DNA of 64,000 nt, taken from positions 397,709,483 through 397,773,482 of the forward strand of contig NC_053489.1 of NCBI RefSeq assembly GCF_905171775.1. Reading direction: 5' to 3'. Positions 21,927-31,936 of this stretch are shown piece by piece. Both the position numbers and the translations under genes were made by a program. The notes under the pieces are model-generated. The model saw nothing but the letters and a program-made list of their open reading frames with translations, was not told where the DNA came from and ran no database searches. Numbering within the stretch: the stretch's first letter is position 1; each line of letters starts with the position of its first letter. The stretch comes from Rana temporaria. Its lineage: Eukaryota > Chordata > Amphibia > Anura > Ranidae.

Positions 21927-23159
21927 TTGAGAAATATGAGGAAAACGTCAAATAAGGGACGTGGCCGCGGTCGTGGTGCTGCTGGTGGAGCTCCTGTTAC
22001 AGGGAGAGGACGTGGTCGATCTGTGCCAGCTACACGCACAAGTGAAACACCTTTCTCAGGTGCGAGTAGCCGACATGGCCTGCAGCGGTATTTGGTCGGG
22101 CCTTATCCAGGTCTACGAATGTTGAGGCCAGGAGCAGAACAGGCGGTAGTAGATTGGGTTGCTGACAGTGCCTCCAGTTCCTTCACATTGTTTTCCAACC
22201 AGTCTTGTGCTGAAAGTTCAGTGTTGGCGCATGCAGCCGATGTCCACCATCAGTCTTTCACCTCACCCCCTTGCGAATCAGCCAAGCAGTCTGAGCCCCA
22301 AAGCATGCAGCAGTCTCTTCTTCTTTTTGATGAGTCTGTTAGCATGTGTTCCCAGGGCCATCCACCTAGCCCAGCCCCAGAAGGGGAAGAGATTGAGTGC
22401 ACCGATGCCCAACCACTTATATTTCAAAGATGAGTACATGGGGGGACCATCACAGCACGTCTTGGATGATGATGAAACACAGTTGCCAACTGCTGGTGCT
22501 TTTGCAATTGTGCAGACCGACAAGGCAGTGGTGAAGACTGGGTGGAAGATGATGTGGAGGACGATGAGGTCCTCGACCCGACATGGAATCAACCTCATGC
22601 AGGTGACCCGTGTAGTTCAGAGGAAGAGGCGGTGGTCGCACAGAGCCACCAGCACAGCAGAAGAGGGAGCAGGCGAGCCATCCCTTCCCTGCACAACCAA
22701 GTGGGGGACAAAATCAGGTGTGCACTGCGCAACGCCATCTGTGCCAAGGTCCACGTAACTACGGATACGTGGACCAGTAAGCACGGTCAGGGACGTTATA
22801 TCTCCCTAACAGCGCACTGGGTAAATGTAGTGGCGGCTGGGCCTGAGGCGCATAGCAGTTTGGCGCATGTCCTTCCACCACCGAGGATTGCAGGGCGCTT
22901 CAGTTTGCCTCCTGTTCCTAACTCCTTCTACTCCGCTTCCTCATCCTCTACCGCCTCCTCATCCAGTCAGCGTAACAAATTCACCACCAACTTCAGCACA
23001 GCCATGGGTAAACGCCAGCAGGCAGTTTTAAAACTTTCCTGTTTGGGGGAAAAACCACACACCGCGCAGGAGTTGTGGAGGGACATGGAACAACAGACCA
23101 ATGAGTGGTTGGCGTCAGTGAGCCTCAAGCCGGGCCTGGTGGTGTGCGATAATGGGTGA
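21927..23159 (+). pseudogene. hAT transposase, N-terminal and catalytic-entry part (copy A)
   Basis: hAT transposases cut and paste DNA using a DDE core folded with a helical insertion. The first open segment (21927-22433) is Arg/Gly-rich at the start, then low complexity; a frame change near 22435-22540 leads to 22542-23159. That segment carries VHVTTDTWTSKHGQGRYISL, the usual first-Asp region, and ends GLVVCDNG, the second-Asp neighbourhood. TGA at 23157-23159 interrupts it. I see no clear BED zinc finger. The coding order continues at 23160-23621. Confidence 0.85.
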
Positions 23160-23621
23160 AATCTCGTAGCAGCTCTGGGCCTAGCCGGTTTGACGCACAT
23201 CCCTTGCCTGGCGCATGTGCTGAATTTGGTGGTGCAGAGTTTCCTGAAAACTTACCCCGATATGCCACAGCTGCTACAGAAAGTGCGGGCCGTCTGTGCG
23301 CACTTTCGGCATTCTCACCCTGCTGCTGCTCGCCTGGCAGCGCTGCAGCGTAACTTCGGACTTCCCGCTCACCGCCTCATATGTGATGTGCCCACAAGGT
23401 GGAACTCCACCTTGCACATGCTGGCCAGACTGTGCGAGCAGCAGCAGGCGATAGTGGAGTTCCAGCTGCAGCACGCACGCGTGAGTCGCTCTGCGGAACA
23501 GAACCACTTTACCACCAATAACTGGGCCTCCATGCGAGACCTGTGTGCCTTGTTGCGCTGTTTTGAGTACTCCACCAACATGGCAAGTGCAGATGACGCC
23601 GCTCTCAGCGTGACTATCCCA
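23160..23621 (+). pseudogene. hAT transposase, central part (copy A)
   Basis: This open segment shows IPCLAHVLNLVVQ (Cys-His helix typical after the second Asp), then DVPTRWNSTLHMLARL, the TRWNS motif shared by hAT transposases, and an insertion-domain start. The frame ends where the MITE at 23630 entered the codon sequence. After the MITE and its duplicated GTTCTATG, the reading resumes with LNKRYGR at about 25063. Confidence 0.85.
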
Positions 23622-23629
23622 GTTCTATG

Positions 23630-25052
23630 CAGTGGCGGTTCGTCCATAGAGGGCGCTGGAGCGCCGCCCCCTCTGGCTCTCACCGCCACTGAGTGAAATA
23701 ACATAGATTCATGCATTGCACGAATCTATGTTATTTTCGCCGCTGCCGCTGTTATTCAGATGGTCGGCGCTCAATGTCCGGCCATCTGAATAACGCCAGC
23801 TGGTTGGCTGTAGGGAAATGTCTATCAAAGCCAACGGCTCTGATAGGCTTTCCCAATACAGCCCTCGGGTCTCGGAAGCTTATTCTCGGAGCGCACAGAC
23901 TGTACGCCCCTTGAATAAGATGACAGGCGTCTCAGCCAATCACGTTGGCCGGTTCTGGCTACCTGTAACCTGATTGGCTGAGACGCCTGTCAGTCATCGA
24001 GGGCAGGAGAAGACATCGTGGGACGTGGATGCCTGACTCCAGTAAAGGTAAGTGCCGGGCGGGGGGGGGGGAAGAACGCAATTTACAGGGCACAGTGGGG
24101 ACAATTGGCACAGCGGCGACCATTAAAGGGCACAGTGGCTGCGTTTAATGGCATGGCACAGTGGTGACAATGGAAGGCACAGTGGCTGCGTTTAATGGCA
24201 TGGCACAGTGGTGACAATGGATGGCACAGTGGTGACAATGGATGGCACAGTGGCTGCGTTTAATGACATGGCACAGTGGTGACAATGTATGGCACAGTGG
24301 CTGCGTTTAATGGCATGGCACAGTGGTGACAATGGATGGCACAGTGGTGACAATGGATGGCACAGTGGCTGCATTTAATGGCATGGCACAGTGGTGACAA
24401 TGTATGGCACAGGGGCTGCGTTTAATGGCATGGCACAGTGGTGACAATGTATGGCACAGTGGCTGCGTTTAATGGCATGGCACAGTGGTGACAATGGATG
24501 GCACAGTGGTGACAATGGATGGCACAGTGGCTGTGTTTAATGGCATGGCACAGTGGTGACAATGTATGGCACAGTGGTGACAATGGATGGCACAGTGGTG
24601 ACAATGGATGGCACAGTGGCTGCGTTTAATGGCATGGCACAGTGGTGACAATGTATGGCACAGTGGCTGTGTTTAATGGCATGGCACAGTGGTGACAATG
24701 GATGGCACAGTGACTGCGTTTAATGGCATGGCACAGTGGTGCGAATTGATGGCACAGTGGTGCGAATTGATGGCACAGTGACTGCATTTGATGGCATGGC
24801 ACAGTGACTGCGTTTAATGGCATGGCACAGTGGTGCGAATTGATGGCACAGTGGTGCGAATTGATGGCACAGTGACTGCATTTGATGGCATGGCACAGTG
24901 ACTGCGTTTAATGGCATGGCACAGTGGTGCGAATTGATGGCACAGTGGCTGCATTTGATGGCATGTAACAGTGGCTGCGTTTGGGCACAGTGAGACTGCA
25001 ATTTTTTTTTCCTTTGCGCCCCACCAAAAATTTTGAGCACCAGCCGCCACTG
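23630..25052. mobile_element. hAT-type MITE with 47-bp minisatellite, inside hAT copy A
   Basis: The inverted ends CAGTGGCGG / CCGCCACTG are flanked by a perfect 8-bp duplication GTTCTATG (23622-23629 and 25053-25060). Inside are two palindromic segments (AACATAGATTCATGCA / TGCACGAATCTATGTT, and AGACGCCTGTCA / TGACAGGCGTCT) and a minisatellite. A decayed relative is at 47600-48140. Confidence 0.92.
24080..24990. repeat. GGCACAGTGG minisatellite
   Basis: About 20 or more imperfect units of 23-47 bases with GGCACAGTGGTGACAATGGA and GGCACAGTGGCTGCGTTTAA variants, becoming GTGCGAATTGAT variants towards the right. The minus-strand ORFs here (Cys/His-rich) are repeat artefacts. Confidence 0.9.
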
Positions 25053-25060
25053 GTTCTATG

Positions 25061-25903
25061 CCTCCTTGAATAAACGCTACGGGCGATGATGGAAGAGGAT
25101 GTGGCACAGTAGGAGGAGGAGGAATCGGGATCATTTCCAAGGCTTTCAGGGCAGTCCTTCACAAGTGGCTCCGAGGGTGGGTTCGTGCACCAACAAAGGC
25201 CAGGTACACAATTGTCCAGCAAGGGCACAGTTCTGGAGGATGACGCGGTGGAGGATGAGGAGGAGGAAGACATGGAGGAGGAGGAGGAACCATGTTCACA
25301 GCAGGATGGCATCCAGACCAGCTCATGGCCATTACTGGTGCGTGGCTGGGGGGATACAGAGGACACAGATGATACACCTCCCACAGAGGACAGCTGTTCG
25401 TTGCCTCTGGGCAGCCTGGCACACATGAGCAATTACATGCTGCAGTGTCTCCGCAACGACCGGCGTGTTTCGCACATTATAACAGGTGCTGATTACTGGG
25501 TGGCCACATTGCTGGATCCCCGTTACAAGGACAATGTGCCGTCCTTAATCCCCTCACTGGAGCGTGAACACAAGATGCGCGAGTACAAGCGCACGCTGGT
25601 AGACGCGCTGCTGGTGCAATTCCCACCTGGCAGCGGGGGCACAGTGGAAGCAGAAGGCGAAGGCAGAGGAGGAGGAAGAGGTCGCCAACGCAGCAGGGGC
25701 ACCGCCAGCACCTCAGAAGGCAGGGTTAGCTTGGCCGAAATGTGGAAAAGCTTTGTCAGCACGCCACAACAAACAGCACCACCAGCTGATATGGAACGTT
25801 TTAGCAGGAGGCAGCATTTCAGCAACATGGTGAAGCAGTATGTGTGCACATGCCTACATGTACTGAATGACGCTATGCCCCCTTAAACTTCTGGGTCTCC
25901 AAA
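25061..25903 (+). pseudogene. hAT transposase, third part with DDE-core glutamate region (copy A)
   Basis: Reading resumes after the MITE and then runs open in 25185-25886. It has an acidic stretch (EEEDMEEEEE), then LDPRYKDNV, a conserved hAT motif near the end of the insertion domain, and a Gly/Arg-rich linker before RVSLAEMWKSF. A stop at 25884-25886 and a frame change separate it from the C-terminal segment. The acidic and Gly-rich inserts look like low-complexity expansions. Confidence 0.82.
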
Positions 25904-26116
25904 TTGGGCACATGGCCTGAGCTTGCCCTTTACGCCTTGGAGGTGCTGGCCTGCCCTGCGGCCAGTGTATTGTCTGAACGTGTATTTAGCACGGCAGGGG
26001 GCGTTATCACAGACAAACGCAGCCGCCTGTCCAAAGCCAATGTGGACAAGCTCACGTTCATTAAAATGAACCAGGCATGGATCCCACAGGACTTGTCCGT
26101 ACCTTGTGCAGAATAG
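25904..26116 (+). pseudogene. hAT C-terminal dimerisation domain (copy A)
   Basis: This short segment is a classic hAT C-terminal dimerisation domain: LALYALEVLACPAASVLSER, VFSTAGGVITDKRSRLSKAN and VDKLTFIKMNQ, ending at a stop 26114-26116. It is well conserved, but it is out of frame with the preceding segment, so the copy cannot make a full transposase. Confidence 0.9.
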
Positions 26117-26158
26117 ACACCGGGCCGGCCTTACCCAGCCATTTTTTTCTGATCTTTC

Positions 26159-26330
26159 TAGGGTTGCCATCTCATCCCTTTAAAAGCAAAACATATTAAT
26201 TACACAGGTTTTCTGGCTGATTAAGTTGCTGCTAATTAAACTCACTTGGTGCCTTATCGACAGTAAATTAGCCCCAGAACCTGTGTAATTACTTTGTGTT
26301 CTGGTTTAAAGGGATGAGGTAGCAACCCTA
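26159..26330. mobile_element. 172-bp hAT-type MITE
   Basis: The inverted ends TAGGGTTGCCATCTCATCCC / GGGATGAGGTAGCAACCCTA are flanked by a perfect duplication GATCTTTC (26151-26158, 26331-26338). Inserted in the 3' non-coding region of hAT copy A. Confidence 0.93.
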
Positions 26331-27133
26331 GATCTTTCTCACTCTTTTGGGGTTTACCCTAATTTAAAAAATACATATATTAAAAACCAAAACCTGCTGT
26401 GTTGGCTACCTCCTCCTCCTCCTCCACCGCCGCTTCCACCTACACCGCCACATCCACCTCAACCTCCTAATACATATGGACCTCGTCCTCCTAGGTCAAA
26501 ATTATTTTATTTTTAATTTTTTTATGTTATTTTATGTTATTTTATGTTATTTTATGTTATTTTGAGTTATTTCCCTATCCACATTTATTTTAAGAGTACT
26601 TGCCATGCTGTTCCCGACATTTTGCAAAATGATTTTTTTTTATGTTATTTTGAGTTATTTCCCTATCCACATTTATTTTCAGAGTACTTGCCATGCTCTT
26701 CCCGACATTTTGCAATTTTTTTTTTTATGCCATTTTGAGTTATTTCCCTATCCACATTTATTTTCAGAGTACTTGCCATGCTCTTCCTGACATTGTGCTG
26801 CCATTTGCAGCCCTCCAGCCCTTTCCCTTAGTTTTTTTTTTACTTCAATGGGGTTCGGGTCAAAGTCCGGGTTCGGTCCCGAACCCAAACTTTTTTTTCA
26901 AAGTCCGGGTTCGGACATCCAGGTGTCTGCTCAATTCTAGCAGTGATCATTGTTTTTTTAGCGGGACTGCAACATTGCAGTGAACAGATCAGACACTTTT
27001 GACACTTTTTTGGGACCAGGGACATTATTAAAGAGCTAAAAATATCCACTGATCACTGTATAAATGACACTGGCAGGGAAGGGGTAATACTAGGTTGCAA
27101 TCAAGGAGTTAAGAGTGTCCTAAGTGTCCTAGT

Positions 27134-27455
27134 GCTATAAAACAGCGCTGGCTTCATATTTCTCTGGTCAGTCTCCATATAGGAGCAAATGGGAGGCTGA
27201 CTGCGATGAACAGTTCGCTCCAGAAGATTGGAACACAATGCTGGATAACTTACGCAAAGCTACAAAATCCTTGGCAGTTAGGGAGACGGCCTATAAGGTA
27301 TTAACCAGATGGTATTATACTCCACCCAGACTCCAGGCCATATTCCCAGGAAAGTCTGGACTATTTTTCAGGGGCTGCCTGTTTCCAGATACCTTTAAAC
27401 ACATATTTTGGGATTGTGGGTACATTTCTCCAGTATGGAAGAAAGTGACTGCTAT
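27134..27455 (+). pseudogene. L1 ORF2 C-terminal fragment (copy D), first part
   Basis: The frame reads YKTALASYFSG, YRSKWEADCDEQF, then RETAYKVLTRWYYTPPRLQA and the Cys/His-containing TFKHIFWDCGYISPVWKKV. These are the C-terminal segment of vertebrate L1 ORF2. It is 5'-truncated, inserted in the TTAA-type MITE, and split at 27448-27455 by hAT-like copy B. The open frame then runs into hAT terminal repeat, giving a chimeric ORF to 27606. Confidence 0.85.
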
Positions 27456-27824
27456 TAGAGTTAAGCTGACACCTGGAGGTTCGGGTTCGATGGGTTCGGC
27501 CAAACTTCGGAAAAAAGTCCGGGTTCGGGACCCGAACTTGACCCGAACCCCGTTGAAGTCAATGGGGACCCAACTTTTCAGTACTAAAATATCTCTAAAA
27601 CACTAATGGAAAGGGCTAGAGGGCTGCAAATGGCAGCAAAATGTTGGTAAGAGCATGGCAAGTACGCTGCAAATAAATGTGGATAGGAAAATAACTTAAA
27701 ATAACATAAAAAAATAAAAATAAAAAAAAACACTGCAAACACTGGAGCAAACACTGCAAAATATATTTGAATATAGTCTTGATCACAATTACTTTTGGTA
27801 TGAGAGAAAATACTATAAACAAAT

Positions 27825-28970
27825 TTGTGGAATCGCAATGCTCCGAGTGTGTCCAATTTGTATATGGCCGAATGGGAAGAAGAGGCCCTGTACAATAGGA
27901 AACCCCAACAGTTATTACTTTTTAAACGTTTTATTGATGATATTATAGTAATCTGGGCAGGGGATAGGGAAAGTTTGATTGATTTTGGTTTTAACTTGAA
28001 TTCGAATGGAAAAAATATCAAACTCACATGGGAGATAAGTGACAAGAAAATAAATTTTTTGGACTTAAAGATCTTGGAAGAAGGAACAAAATTAATAACA
28101 CAGACCCACTTCAAAATGGTAGATAGAAATAGCTATCTACCATTGGATAGTTGCCATCACCCGTGGCTAGAAAATATACCAAAAGGTCAGCTCCTCAGAC
28201 TAAGAAGAAACTGTACTAAAAATGAAGTATTCTTAAAACAAGCTAAGTTCATTGGTCAAAGATTTGTTGAAAAGGGATATAAACAAGATTTCATTGACAA
28301 GAAGATAGAAGATGTATCTGCCATGGAAAGAGAAGCATTGATCCAGGTCTCAGCCAGAAATAATACATTTGCGTGTGGTGTCCCTTTGGTAATGGACTAC
28401 AACGTCCAACATAAACAAATCAAGACGATATGTAAAAAATATTGGAATATCATCAAAGCTGATCGACATCTAGGGACAATCTTGCCTGAGAAACCCATGT
28501 TTACATATCGCAGAGCTCCCACCTTGAGAGATATGGTTGCAAAGAATGTTCTAGATCCACCCACAAAAAAAGCGTTCTCATTTTTTAATGGGAAAGGTTT
28601 TTATCCGGGCAAAATGTGTTATACATGTAGACATACAAAAGAATGCAAAAAGAAGAAAGAAAGTTTTGGATCTACCTTTATCGGGAACGAGTATAAGATC
28701 AAAGACTTTATTTCATGCAAAACTGAAGGTGTGGTCTATCTCCTTGAATGTCCATGTCGGATTCAATATGTGGGGAGAACTAAAAGAGAACTATGGAAAA
28801 GGCTTAGAGAACACACACAAAATATAAAATATGGCTATCCGAAGCATAGTTTGTCCCGACATTTTGACAGATGTCATAATAGAGATCCCTCGTCCTTAAA
28901 AGTATGGGGAATTGAAAAATATAAACCGCATTGGAGGGGGGATGATAAGGTCAAAAAATCAGCCAATTAG
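27825..28970 (+). pseudogene. Penelope-like RT C-terminal half plus GIY-YIG endonuclease
   Basis: Penelope-like elements encode a telomerase-related reverse transcriptase joined to a GIY-YIG nuclease. The visible 381-codon frame starts in RT (NAPSVSNLYMAEWEEE), with the catalytic box FIDD at residues 36-39, then WEISDKKINFLDLKI. A Cys motif CYTCRHTKEC (265-274) precedes the GIY-YIG fold: VVYLLECPC (303-311), IQYVGRTKREL (313-323, catalytic Arg) and LREH (327-330). The upstream RT motifs are missing, and a small deletion or frame change lies just before the ATG (27820-27835). From there to the stop at 28968-28970 the frame is intact, so the copy is fairly young but 5'-truncated. Confidence 0.9.
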
Positions 28971-29424
28971 AATCCCGCTGGATACATGAACTTTGCACTT
29001 TAGTACCCCATGAACACAACGTCGAGTTTGATTTGAACTGTTTTATCTCCAATTTTTTATATTTTCCTCTGTCCAGTTTTAACCTTTTAGTGAGTTTTTA
29101 TCAATTTTAAATTATGGAAGGTGTACTGTACAGGGCCCTTAATCTTGGTACTGTCACTTATGTGATACCCTATTACCTTGGTGATGCAGTTTGATGTTAT
29201 TTCTATTTAGTTATATTTTGCTATGGCTGTCTGCATTCCCAATTTTTATGTGGAATTATTTATTTATACATTGATCCCCACTATAGGATTATTGATTAAT
29301 TGTATGAAGATTATTAAGTGGTCGTTTCATACTATATAGTAATTACAATTTTTCCATTCATTCCTGTGACCGTTGACCACTTGGATTCTCTCCTATAAAC
29401 AATGTTGAGAGTTAATTTTACTTC

Positions 29425-30030
29425 TTGACCAGTGGAGGAAGCAGTGTTATTTATTATTTAATATGTCCCATTAAAATTATCTTCCATCCTGATCCCCAAT
29501 CATGTGGGAATCATTATTGATATCCTTTTAGGATTATCGGGTGTAATTTTAAGCTTCAAGGAAATCATCAAGTGGCCTAATTAATTATTATTCACACTCC
29601 GATCCTACGAATTACCTATTTGATATATTGTTTCTGTTTAAGGGTGTTATGCCATATATCCACCAGGGGAGGGAGTAAGTAGATCATTCTTGCCTAGTTG
29701 ACATTAGGTGCGATTACTACCTTTGACCAGTGGAGGGAGCAGTGTTATTTATTTATTATGTCCCATTACAAGTATCTTCCATCCTCATCCCCAATCATGT
29801 GGGAATCATTATTGATATCTTTTCAGGATTATCGTGTGTAATTGTGAGCTTCAAGGAAATCATCAAGTGGCTTAATTAATTATTATTCACACTACAATAC
29901 CTTTTTGTTGTTTATTATCTCCGTTTAAGGGTGTTATGCTATGTATCCACCAGGGGAGGGAGTAAGTAGATCATTCTTGCCTAATTGATATTAGGTGTGA
30001 TTACTACCTTTGACCAGTGGAGGGAGCTCC
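29425..30030 (+). repeat. Tandem duplication in Penelope 3' region
   Basis: Two units of 297 and 288 bases start at TTGACCAGTGGAGG (29425, 29722, and a partial third at 30010). They share TATGTCCCATTA, CATGTGGGAATCATTATTG and CCACCAGGGGAGGGAGTAAG. Confidence 0.85.
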
Positions 30031-30127
30031 GCTGTTTACTGGTCCTATCGTAACCCGAAAGGACTCTTTCATCCCAGAAAGGAAAGGAAATTGTTTTAAA
30101 TAGTCACCCTTGTCAGCACAGCTCCAT

Positions 30128-30172
30128 ACCCTATGATTAAGTGGCGTGCACAGCCACGATACGCGTGAGGGA
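30128..30172 (+). ncRNA. Degenerate hammerhead-like motif of the Penelope pseudo-LTR
   Basis: Stem II GTGGC (30141-30145) / GCCAC (30153-30157) is perfect with a 7-base loop, and it is followed by GATACGCGTG where GAAACGCGTC would be expected. Possible stem I is CCCT / AGGG. The CUGAUGA core is replaced by CTATGATTA, so it is probably inactive. GATACGCGTG recurs in the palindrome at 49522 and 49430. Confidence 0.35.
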
Positions 30173-30649
30173 AGTGAGCTGTTGGTGACGTTGTCTCTGC
30201 TCTCGGCTGGGAGTGGAGATACTACTGTGTTTGATGTCTGATGTTTGAGATCCTTAACTGAAATGTGAGTGTTTATTATGTCTATATTAAAATTATGCTG
30301 ACGTTTTTACTCTATTGTGAGCGTTATTCCTTCCATATGTGCCTTATGGGGAGTCATTGATTCAAATGAAGAGGGACTTGTACACTGGCTAAGCGCTGCC
30401 TTTGTGGAGTGAAGTTGATCTGCAACGCTGCTGCATTTGGAGGGAAAGAGGAGCTGCCATTGGAAATTCACATAAGGCTTATTTTAAGCCTCTTAGAGGT
30501 AAGAGGCTGGTGAGACTGGGCACGTGGGGAGTGAAGCACTTTCTGAGCTAGTTCTGAGCACTGCACATTTGGAAAACGTTGTGGACTTTACTTTTTACAT
30601 ATTTTTTTGCATGTTTGGATTTTTGACCATTTTTTTTTATTTTTTTAAT

Positions 30650-31000
30650 TTTGCACTTTCAATGCGTTTTTGCACAATTGCGTGAAGATATTTATTTTTA
30701 TTGTTTATATTGGACTCATTTTGCACATACGGTGACGTTTGCTGAATTTAGTTTCAATGTATGGATGCACCTGATTAGCACTTATTTAATTGATTCCGAA
30801 TTTTGGAGTTTTGCACCTTTTTTTGCACAATTGCATGAAGATATATATATATATATATATATTTGTTTACATTGGACTTATTTTGCACATCCAGTGCTGT
30901 TTGCTTGAATTTATTTTCAATGCATGGATGCACCTGATTAGCACTTATTACCTATCATGCACCTTAGTGCTGCACATTTTTGATGTTGTATTTTGTCATG
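30650..31000 (+). repeat. Tandem repeat in Penelope terminal region with (TA)n
   Basis: Two units of about 165 bases (TTTTTGCACAATTGC(A/G)TGAAG ... GGATGCACCTGATTAGCACT) lie at about 30668-30785 and 30828-30955. The second has a (TA)10-type microsatellite near 30840. Confidence 0.8.
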
Positions 31001-31456
31001 CACTTAGTGCACGGAAATTGCAAAATTAATTTGTTTGCCCTAAATGGGTGTTTGTTGAATAGAACATTAGAAGAACACTAGCTAAAGTGTTTATCTCACA
31101 CGTACAGATATGGAGGAAAAACTGCAAACACTGGAGGAAACACGGCAAATTTTTTATTTATTTTTGCCCTAAATGGATGTTTTTGGAATAGCACAATAGA
31201 AGAAAAGTATGTAAAGGGTGTATCTCACAGTAACATATGCAGTGCTGGTGTAATTTGATTTCTGAAGCAGGACTGACTCCTATATATTTCTGTCCCTAAA
31301 AAAAACACAATCAGGAACCTTTCCTTAAAGTATCTAATGCAGAGTATCTCACAGGAACATATGCAGCGCTGGTGTAATATGATTTCTGAAGCAGGACTGA
31401 CTCCTATATATTTATGTGCCTGTAAGCACAATCAGGAACCTTTCCCTAAAGTTTCT

Positions 31457-31465
31457 TTTTTTTTT

Positions 31466-31502
<37 letters not shown>

Positions 31503-31526
31503 TTTTTTTTTTTTTTTTTTTTTTTT
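31457..31526 (-). repeat. Terminal poly(A) tail of L1 copy B (poly-T on plus strand)
   Basis: About 70 bases almost entirely T on the plus strand directly next to the target duplication: the 3' end of the retrotransposed RNA. Confidence 0.9.
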
Positions 31527-31630
31527 ACCACCTCAGCTTAATTCCAATATACTAGAGACCGACTCATGTTCCGAAGCTTCTTACGTCTCTATTTAAAGTT
31601 TGCATCATGTGTGGTATATTCTCTATTCAC

Positions 31631-31631
<1 letters not shown>
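31527..31631 (-). other. Probable 3'-transduced segment of L1 copy B
   Basis: About 105 bases lie between an internal poly(A) (31632-31662) and the terminal poly(A) (31457-31526). L1 read-through past its own weak signal carries downstream flanking DNA to the new site, giving exactly this structure. No recognisable gene or repeat is in the segment. A native double-tailed 3' UTR is the alternative. Confidence 0.65.
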
Positions 31632-31663
<32 letters not shown>

Positions 31664-31936
31664 ATATATTTGTATAAATATATTTAGATAATTACGCCCC
31701 CCCTCCCTCCCCTCATGGCTCCCAGGCATCTCCTGCCCGTCCTGTGAAAAAACAGTACCATAGAATAAGTATTGAACAAAAGAGGTTGACCTCATTTATT
31801 CGGCCAAAGAAGAGGTAGAGATATGGAGAGGAGTAAGTCAAACACAGCTAGGGGAGATGCGGGGGGGGGAAGAAGTGCTATGTCTTACTAAACAGAAATG
31901 CAAGAGGGAGCAGGAAATGGCGCCATCCCCACGGAG

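Larger units (their letters stand above)
19957..26939 (+). mobile_element. hAT transposon, autonomous-type but decayed (copy A)
   Basis: The ends are TAGGGTTGAGCGA and, on the opposite strand, TAGAATTGAGCAG; the flanking 8-bp duplication is GCAATGAT (19949-19956) / GCAGTGAT (26940-26947), one mismatch. About 7 kb: a GTTCGGG-rich terminus, a long tandem-repeat 5' region, transposase remnants on the plus strand (21927-26116), and an AT-rich 3' region with three units of about 88 bp (26540-26800). Two other hAT MITEs sit inside it (23630-25052, 26159-26330). Copy B (27456-38894) is a non-autonomous relative. Confidence 0.9.
27763..31018 (+). mobile_element. Penelope-like retroelement (copy A)
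   Basis: The flanking short duplication TGCAAAAT is at 27755-27762 and 31019-31026. The insertion is 5'-truncated: it opens inside reverse transcriptase coding (YSLDHNYFWYERKYY, about 27773-27820). It carries the end of the RT, the GIY-YIG endonuclease, then about 2 kb of non-coding 3' sequence with tandem repeats and a degenerate hammerhead-like motif. It lies inside hAT-like copy B. Confidence 0.85.

Noticed and set aside
24192..25432. Cys/His-rich minus-strand ORFs that look like zinc fingers (LCHPLSPLCHPLS)
   Set aside because: They are translations of the GGCACAGTGG minisatellite; spacing does not fit a true zinc finger and the frame is incidental.
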